A DNA stretch of 64,000 nucleotides from NCBI RefSeq assembly GCF_036178145.1, contig NZ_CP108067.1, positions 434,001 through 498,000 on the forward strand. Reading direction: 5' to 3'. A model generated the notes under the pieces. It made no database searches. It saw only the letters and a program-made list of their open reading frames with translations, and had not been told where the DNA came from. Positions 59,401 through 64,000 of this stretch are shown piece by piece. Origin of the DNA: Streptomyces sp. NBC_00273 (GTDB taxonomy: Bacteria > Actinomycetota > Actinomycetes > Streptomycetales > Streptomycetaceae). A program made the position numbers and the translations under genes. How positions within the stretch are numbered: the stretch's first letter is position 1; each line of letters opens with the position of its first letter.

Positions 59401-62400
59401 GCGCGAACCGGGCCCCGTCCTCGGTCAGGCAGTCCTGGGCCATCGCGGAGAGCACGCCGTCCGGGCCGAGTTCGAGGTACGTCGTGACGCCCGCGGCTTC
59501 CAGGGCGCGGACGCCGTCGAGGAAGCGGACCGCCTCGCGGACGTGGCGGACCCAGAAGTCCGCCGAGCCCATCTCGTCGGTGACGAGGGCGCCGGTCAGG
59601 TTGGAGACGACCGGGATGCGCGGAGCGCCGTACGACAGTTCCTCGGCGACCTTGCGGAAGTCGGCGAGCATGCCGTCCATGTGGGGCGAGTGGAATGCGT
59701 GGCTGACGGTGAGGCGCTTGCTCTTGCGGTCCGGGAAGGCCTCGGCGACAGCGACCGCCGCGTCCTCGTCACCGGCGATGACCACCGAGCGCGGACCGTT
59801 GACGGCAGCGATGCTCACCCGGTCGGTCAGCAGCGGCAGGACCTCGTCCTCCGACGCCTGCACCGCGATCATCACGCCACCGGACGGCAGCGCCTGCATC
59901 AACCGGCCCCGGGCCGCGACCAGCCTGCAAGCGTCCTCCAGCGAGAACACCCCGGCCACGTGCGCGGCCGCGATCTCACCGATCGAGTGCCCGGACAGGA
60001 AGTCCGGCCGCAGACCCCAGCTCTCGACGAGGCGGAACAGCGCCACCTCGACCGCGAACAGCGCCGGCTGGGTGTACTCCGTACAGTCCAGGACAGCGGC
60101 GTCGTCGCCGAACAGGACGTCCTTCAGCGGCAGTTCCATCCGCTCGCACACCGCGTCCAGCGCGGCCGCGAACACCGGGAAGGCCGCGTACAGCTCACGC
60201 CCCATCCCGAGGCGCTGGCTCCCCTGCCCCGTGAACAGGAAGGCCAGCTTCCCGGCCCCGGCAGCGCTCACGGTGCCCCGTGCGACCCCGGCCGTGGCCA
60301 GGTCGTCGCTCTCCACGGCACCCAGACCGCGCAGCAGCTCCTCCCGGTCCGCCGCCACGACCACCGCACGGTGGTCGAAGGCGGCACGCCGGGTCGCCAG
60401 CGAGTACGCCACGTCCGTGGCCCTCAGCGCGGCCGAGTCCTCCAGGCGCGCCCGCAGACGGGCCGCCTGGCCGCGCAGCGCGTCCGCCGACCTCGCGGAC
60501 AGCACGTACGGCAGCACCGGCACGCCATCACCCTCGGCGGCGGTCACGGCCGCCTCGTCCGGAGCCTGCTCGATGATCGTGTGCGCGTTGGTGCCACTGA
60601 TGCCGAACGACGACACACCGGCCCGGCGCGGGCGGCCCGTCTCCGGCCACGGCATGTTCTCGGTGAGCAGCGTGACGGCGCCGTCCTCCCAATCCACGTG
60701 CGGGGTCGGCTCGTCGACGTGCAGCGTCTTGGGCAGGACCCCGTGCCGCATCGCCATGATCATCTTGATGATGCCCGCGACACCGGCGGCGGCCTGCGTG
60801 TGGCCCATGTTGGACTTGATCGAGCCGAGCCACAGCGGCTCGTCCGCCGCGCGCTCCCGGCCGTACGTCGCCAGCAACGCCTGCGCCTCGATCGGGTCGC
60901 CGAGGGTCGTACCGGTGCCGTGCGCCTCGACCACGTCGATCTGCTCGCTGGTCAGCCCGCCGGAGGCCAGCGCCTGGCGGATGACGCGCTGCTGGGAGGG
61001 GCCGTTCGGAGCGGTCAGGCCGTTCGAGGCGCCGTCCTGGTTGATCGCGGAGCCACGGACCACGGCGAGCACCGGGTGCCCGTTGCGGCGGGCGTCCGAC
61101 AGGCGCTCGACGAGCAGCATGCCCGCGCCCTCGGCCCAGCTGGTGCCGTCGGCGGCCGCGGCGAAGGACTTGATGCGGCCGTCGGCGGCGAGCCCGCGCT
61201 GGCGGCTGAACTCGGTGAAGGTGCCCGGCGTCGACATGACGGTGACACCGCCGGCCAGGGCCATGGTGCACTCGCCGCCGCGCAGCGCCTGGATCGCCCA
61301 GTGCAGCGCGACGAGGGAGGAGGAGCAGGCCGTGTCGACCGTGACCGCCGGGCCCTCCAGGCCGAAGGCGTACGAAACGCGGCCCGAGGCGATGCTGCCG
61401 GAATTGCCGGTGCCGAGGTACCCCTCGACGCCGTCGGGCACGGAGGTGATCCGGGTGGCGTAGTCGTGGTACATCACGCCGGCGAAGACGCCGGTGCGGC
61501 TGCCGCGCAGGGTGGCCGGGTCGATGCCGGCCCGCTCGAAGGCCTCCCACGAGGTCTCCAGCAGCAGGCGCTGCTGCGGGTCCATCGCCACGGCCTCGCG
61601 CGGCGAGATCCCGAAGAACGCCGGGTCGAACCGGCCCGCGTCGTGGAGGAAGCCGCCGGAGCGGGTGTAGCTGGTGCCCTTGCCGTCCGGGTCCGGGTCG
61701 TACAGGGACTCCAGGTCCCAGCCGCGGCCCTGCGGGAACTCCGAGATGGCGTCGATGCCGCCCACCACCAGGCGCCACAGGTCCTCGGGGGTTTCGACCC
61801 CGCCGGGGTAGCGGCAGCTCATGCCGACGATCGCGATGGGGTCGTCGTGGAGCGCGGCGCCGAAGGACGCGGGAGCGGCGCCGGCCGCGGTGGCCGTCTC
61901 CTCGTCCGAGGTCAGGGACAGGCCCAGGACCTCGGTCCTCAGGTACGCGGCGAGCGCGCTCGGCGTGGGGTAGTCGAAGACGAGCGTCGCGGGCAGCCGT
62001 TCGCCGATGGCGGCGCCGAGGCGGTTGCGCAGTTCCACGGAGGTCAGGGAGTCGAAGCCGAGCTCCTTGAACGCCCGGTCGGCCGGCACCTCGTCGGTCG
62101 AGGCGTGGCCGAGTACGGCGGCCACCTCGGCCCGGACCGTCTCCAGCAGGGCCGCTTCCCGCTCCTCGGCGGGCAGCGCGGACAGCCGTGTGCGGAGCGC
62201 GGACCCGTCGGCCGTGGCCCCCTGGCCCGCCGCCCGGCGTGCCGGTACGCGGACCAGGCCGCGCAGCAGGTCGGGAACCAGGCCGGTGCGCGCCTGGGCG
62301 CGGAGGGCGGCCAGGTCGAGCGGGAGGGGCACGAGCAGCGGGTCGTCCGTGCGGCGGGCCGCGTCGAAGAGGGCGAGGCCGGTCTCCGGCGCGATGACGC

Positions 62401-64000
62401 CGATGCCGCCGCGGTTGATGCGCTCGCGGTCGCCGTCGGCCAGGTCACCGCCCATGCCGCCGACGCCGGTCCACAGGCCCCAGGCGAGGGAGGTGGCGGC
62501 CAGTCCCTGCGCCCTGCGGTGGGCGGCGAGGGCGTCCAGGAACGTGTTGGCGGCCGCGTAGTTGGCCTGGCCCGCGCCACCGAACACACCGGCGGCCGAC
62601 GAGAACAACACGAACGCGTCGAGGTCCAGATCCTGGGTGAGCTCGTGCAGGTTCCACGCCGCGTCCACCTTCGGCCGCAATACGGCCGACAGACGCTCGG
62701 CGGTCAGCGAGCCGACGACACCGTCGTCCAGAACACCGGCCGTGTGCACGACCGCCGTCAGCGGGTGCTCGGCAGGAATGCCTGCCAGTACGGCCGCCAG
62801 CGCGTCACGGTCGGCCACATCACACGCGGCCCACGACACCTCGGCGCCCAGGGCGGCGAGCTCGGCCGACAACTCCGTGGCCTCGCCACGCCGGCTGACC
62901 AGCAGCAGACGCCGTACACCGTGCTCGGTCACCAGGTGACGGGCGAACAGACCGCCCAGCGAACCACTCGCACCCGTCACCAGCACCGTGCCATCGGCAT
63001 CCCACTCGACACCCGCGACAGCGGCGACCGCCGTACGAGCAAGCCTCGGCACCAGGACCGAACCGCCCCGCACCGCGACCTCGGACTCACCCGAACCCAG
63101 CGCGGCCGACAGCCCGTCCGCCAGGTCGCTCGCGGCGTCGATGTCGACCAGGACGAGCCTGCCGGGGTTCTCCGACTGCGCCGAGCGCACCAGGCCCCAC
63201 ACCGGAGCGTGCGCCAGATCGGACACGCCCTCGCCCGGTACGGCGGCCACGGCGCCCCGCGTCAGGAACACCAGACGCGAGTCCGCCGACCGCTCGTCGG
63301 CCAGCCAGTCCTTCAGGAGCGCCAGTACCCGGGCGGTCTCCGCGTGCACCGTGCCGGTCACATCGCCGGCGGCCGGCTCCACGCACGGCACCACCAGCGC
63401 CGCGGGAGTGCCCTCCGCCTCGCCCAGCATCATCCAGTCGTCGAAGGATCCGCCCCCGGCCGCCGGCGCCCACTCCACGCGGAACAGGGCGTCACGCGTC
63501 AGGTCCGGAGCGGTGTCGAGCTGGTCGCGGCTGACGGACCGCAGGGCCAGGCCGGCGACCGAGGCTACGGGCGCCCCGGTGGCGTCGGCGATCGTGAGGG
63601 ACACCTCGCCGTTGCGGACGGTGGTCAGGCGCACCCGGAGTGCGCGGGCGCCGACCGCGTGCAGGCTGACACCGGACCAGGAGAACGGGAGCCGTCCTTC
63701 GGTGCCGGCGGCGTCCTCGGTGCGCAGTCCGAGCGCGTGCAGGGCCGCGTCGAGGAGCGCGGGGTGCAGACCGAACCGTGCGGCGTCGTCCTCGGCTCCC
63801 TCGGGGAGCGCGACCTCGACGTAGTGGGCGTCGCCTTGGCGCCAGGCGGCCCGCAGGCCCTGGAACACCGGCCCGTACCCGAACCCGGAATCCGCGAGGC
63901 CCTCGTACAAGCCTTCGACGGGGACGGCCACCGCCCCGGCCGGCGGCCACTCGGTGAGGCCCTGCGGGGCCGCATCGGCCCCGGTGGCCAGCACACCGAC
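56405..64000 (-). CDS. Modular type I polyketide synthase, C-terminal part (cut by window edge)
   Basis: The frame is open to the right edge (2531 residues visible, plus stop). It begins inside a DH ([25 protein letters not shown]) and continues KR (GASGSLGG near residue 341, NYAAAN near 478) and ACP (GFDSLTSVE near 648). A full module follows: KS (Cys near 889), AT with GHSIGE and HAFH (malonyl type, Ser near 1336, His near 1431), DH ([13 protein letters not shown] near 1641), KR (GASGSLGG near 2093, NYAAGN) and ACP near 2400. A C-terminal docking region ends [13 protein letters not shown], suited to pair with the helix at the start of the downstream PKS. Both KRs have B-type LDD. The gap to the next PKS gene is 67 bp, so the genes are co-transcribed. 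Confidence 0.96.
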   Translation of the reverse strand, partial: VGVLATGADAAPQGLTEWPPAGAVAVPVEGLYEGLADSGFGYGPVFQGLRAAWRQGDAHYVEVALPEGAEDDAARFGLHPALLDAALHALGLRTEDAAGTEGRLPFSWSGVSLHAVGARALRVRLTTVRNGEVSLTIADATGAPVASVAGLALRSVSRDQLDTAPDLTRDALFRVEWAPAAGGGSFDDWMMLGEAEGTPAALVVPCVEPAAGDVTGTVHAETARVLALLKDWLADERSADSRLVFLTRGAVAAVPGEGVSDLAHAPVWGLVRSAQSENPGRLVLVDIDAASDLADGLSAALGSGESEVAVRGGSVLVPRLARTAVAAVAGVEWDADGTVLVTGASGSLGGLFARHLVTEHGVRRLLLVSRRGEATELSAELAALGAEVSWAACDVADRDALAAVLAGIPAEHPLTAVVHTAGVLDDGVVGSLTAERLSAVLRPKVDAAWNLHELTQDLDLDAFVLFSSAAGVFGGAGQANYAAANTFLDALAAHRRAQGLAATSLAWGLWTGVGGMGGDLADGDRERINRGGIGVIAPETGLALFDAARRTDDPLLVPLPLDLAALRAQARTGLVPDLLRGLVRVPARRAAGQGATADGSALRTRLSALPAEEREAALLETVRAEVAAVLGHASTDEVPADRAFKELGFDSLTSVELRNRLGAAIGERLPATLVFDYPTPSALAAYLRTEVLGLSLTSDEETATAAGAAPASFGAALHDDPIAIVGMSCRYPGGVETPEDLWRLVVGGIDAISEFPQGRGWDLESLYDPDPDGKGTSYTRSGGFLHDAGRFDPAFFGISPREAVAMDPQQRLLLETSWEAFERAGIDPATLRGSRTGVFAGVMYHDYATRITSVPDGVEGYLGTGNSGSIASGRVSYAFGLEGPAVTVDTACSSSLVALHWAIQALRGGECTMALAGGVTVMSTPGTFTEFSRQRGLAADGRIKSFAAAADGTSWAEGAGMLLVERLSDARRNGHPVLAVVRGSAINQDGASNGLTAPNGPSQQRVIRQALASGGLTSEQIDVVEAHGTGTTLGDPIEAQALLATYGRERAADEPLWLGSIKSNMGHTQAAAGVAGIIKMIMAMRHGVLPKTLHVDEPTPHVDWEDGAVTLLTENMPWPETGRPRRAGVSSFGISGTNAHTIIEQAPDEAAVTAAEGDGVPVLPYVLSARSADALRGQAARLRARLEDSAALRATDVAYSLATRRAAFDHRAVVVAADREELLRGLGAVESDDLATAGVARGTVSAAGAGKLAFLFTGQGSQRLGMGRELYAAFPVFAAALDAVCERMELPLKDVLFGDDAAVLDCTEYTQPALFAVEVALFRLVESWGLRPDFLSGHSIGEIAAAHVAGVFSLEDACRLVAARGRLMQALPSGGVMIAVQASEDEVLPLLTDRVSIAAVNGPRSVVIAGDEDAAVAVAEAFPDRKSKRLTVSHAFHSPHMDGMLADFRKVAEELSYGAPRIPVVSNLTGALVTDEMGSADFWVRHVREAVRFLDGVRALEAAGVTTYLELGPDGVLSAMAQDCLTEDGARFAPALRTGRPEPETLSNALALAHTHGAAVDWEAYFAPSAARQVELPTYAFQRDWYWLDSAPTARNTPGDAAGFGLGTTDHPLLGAAVELPDSDGYLFTGRLSSATQPWLADHAVLGSVLLPGTAFVELAVRAGDQVGCDLLEELTLEAPLVLPERGGVQLRLSVAGADESGRRSLSLYSRDEDSPADEPWTRHATGVLTTADAPAPAADLTAWPPAGAEPVDIDGLYEGLAAAGFDYGPAFQGLRSAWLHGDAVYAEVSLDEETAEAADWFGLHPALLDATLHAAGLGELVENTGQGRLPFAWSGVRLHAAGASSVRVRLTPAGRDAVALELADTAGAPVASVESLVLRAVSPEQIGAARGGRLESLFQVEWTAVPLTPVSASEQRPWALLGDGHSGLDAVGVRYEVHSGGLAMLSDPALVCVPLSPVTGPQDVAGAVHAETGRVLELVQEWLADERFEDSRLVFLTQGAVEAVPGEGVSDLVHAAVWGLVRSAQSENPGRIVLADTDGSDASFRALPAVVASGESEVAVRGGSVLVPRLARTAVAAVAGVEWDADGTVLVTGASGSLGGLFARHLVTEHGVRRLLLVSRRGEAAELSAELAGLGAEVSWAACDVADREALAAVLAAIPAEHPLTAVVHTAGVLDDGVVGSLTAERLSAVLRPKADAAWNLHELTQDLDLSAFVLFSSAAGVFGGAGQANYAAGNVFLDALAAERRARGLVATSLAWGLWAEAGGMGGALDAEDVSRLGRGGVNALTAAEGVALFDAATATGQPLLVPVKLDLAALRAQAGSGMLPPLLSGLVRTPARRTAGATTPGTDGGAELRERLTGLSPAARDEALLELVCTYVAGVLGFAGPEAVDPARSFNEVGFDSLTAVELRNRLGAATGVRLPATLVFDYPTPTALVEFLKDELWQDGAAAVPPLLAELDRLQRSLVTSTPDDAGRDRITERLQALLAAWSEAGEQAAVASDSDGADVAEALESATDDDLFDFIGKEFGIS
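57663..57841. repeat. 179-bp exact repeat between the two KR domains (copy at 62916-63094)
   Basis: Read by eye, 57663-57841 matches 62916-63094 base for base across the KR nucleotide-binding start and preceding linker, 5253 bp apart. The sequence differs on both flanks. Confidence 0.85.

Noticed and set aside
1..64000. CRISPR arrays, rRNA or complete tRNA genes
   Set aside because: No regularly spaced direct repeats with unique spacers, no rRNA sequence and no cloverleaf-forming stretch were seen; the only tandem array is the octamer at 19055.

Overview
The window is high-GC actinobacterial DNA that reads as Streptomyces or a close relative. Pointers are GC-rich third codon positions, GGAGG-type ribosome binding sites, GTG and TTG starts, many TetR/WYL/XRE regulators, and rare TTA (bldA-type) codons in two genes. 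It falls into two unlike halves. Positions 1-23,400 are accessory chromosome: short gene sets (sensor kinase plus CPBP protease; TetR/DMT transporter/MBL/DsbA-like set; SDR with divergent TetR; WYL regulator with divergent DinB protein; DUF1761 protein; ScyD-like secreted beta-propeller; XRE regulator; SRPBCC and SnoaL-like proteins). These are interleaved with dead mobile elements: a Tn3 fragment joined to an IS5-family remnant, an IS701-like tail, two internally deleted IS5-family copies sitting on CTAG sites at stop codons, another nonsense-bearing IS5-family remnant and an IS110/IS116 tail. There is one intact IS110-family element.

Positions 23,411-64,000 are one edge of a large type I polyketide gene cluster, opening with a strong hairpin terminator at 23,411. 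In order it holds an agmatinase-family amidinohydrolase and an acyl-CoA carboxylase beta subunit (minus strand); a LAL/LuxR regulator with a TTA codon, a metallophosphoesterase and an Sfp-type phosphopantetheinyl transferase (plus, overlapping); a flavin amine oxidase/monooxygenase of the arginine-2-monooxygenase type (plus); an acyl-CoA ligase, a degenerate type II thioesterase and a truncated sugar-nucleotide transferase (minus); a DrrAB-type ABC exporter and a discrete acyltransferase (plus); and two giant modular PKS genes (minus), the second running off the right end.

The set matches known clusters that prime a long polyketide with an arginine-derived 4-guanidinobutyryl or 4-aminobutyryl starter (azalomycin, clethramycin/mediomycin, linearmycin, desertomycin and ECO-02301 type). 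The oxidase would make 4-guanidinobutanamide from arginine, the ligase would make the CoA ester, the discrete acyltransferase would load the first ACP, and the amidinohydrolase would expose a primary amine early or late. Methylmalonyl-CoA would come partly from the carboxylase. The PKS protein at 39,529-56,337 carries three KS-AT-DH-KR-ACP modules (malonyl, malonyl, methylmalonyl) plus a terminal thioesterase. The upstream protein adds one complete and one partial module, both with DH and KR. The last five extensions therefore predict a conjugated pentaene ending in an alpha-methyl enoyl group, released as acid or lactone.

The oddest objects are the thioesterase homologue that has lost its catalytic serine, histidine and lid, the shrunken nucleotidylyltransferase beside it, and the acyltransferase with a GPSFG nucleophile elbow. 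All domain residue numbers are estimates from position, and all product statements are inference.
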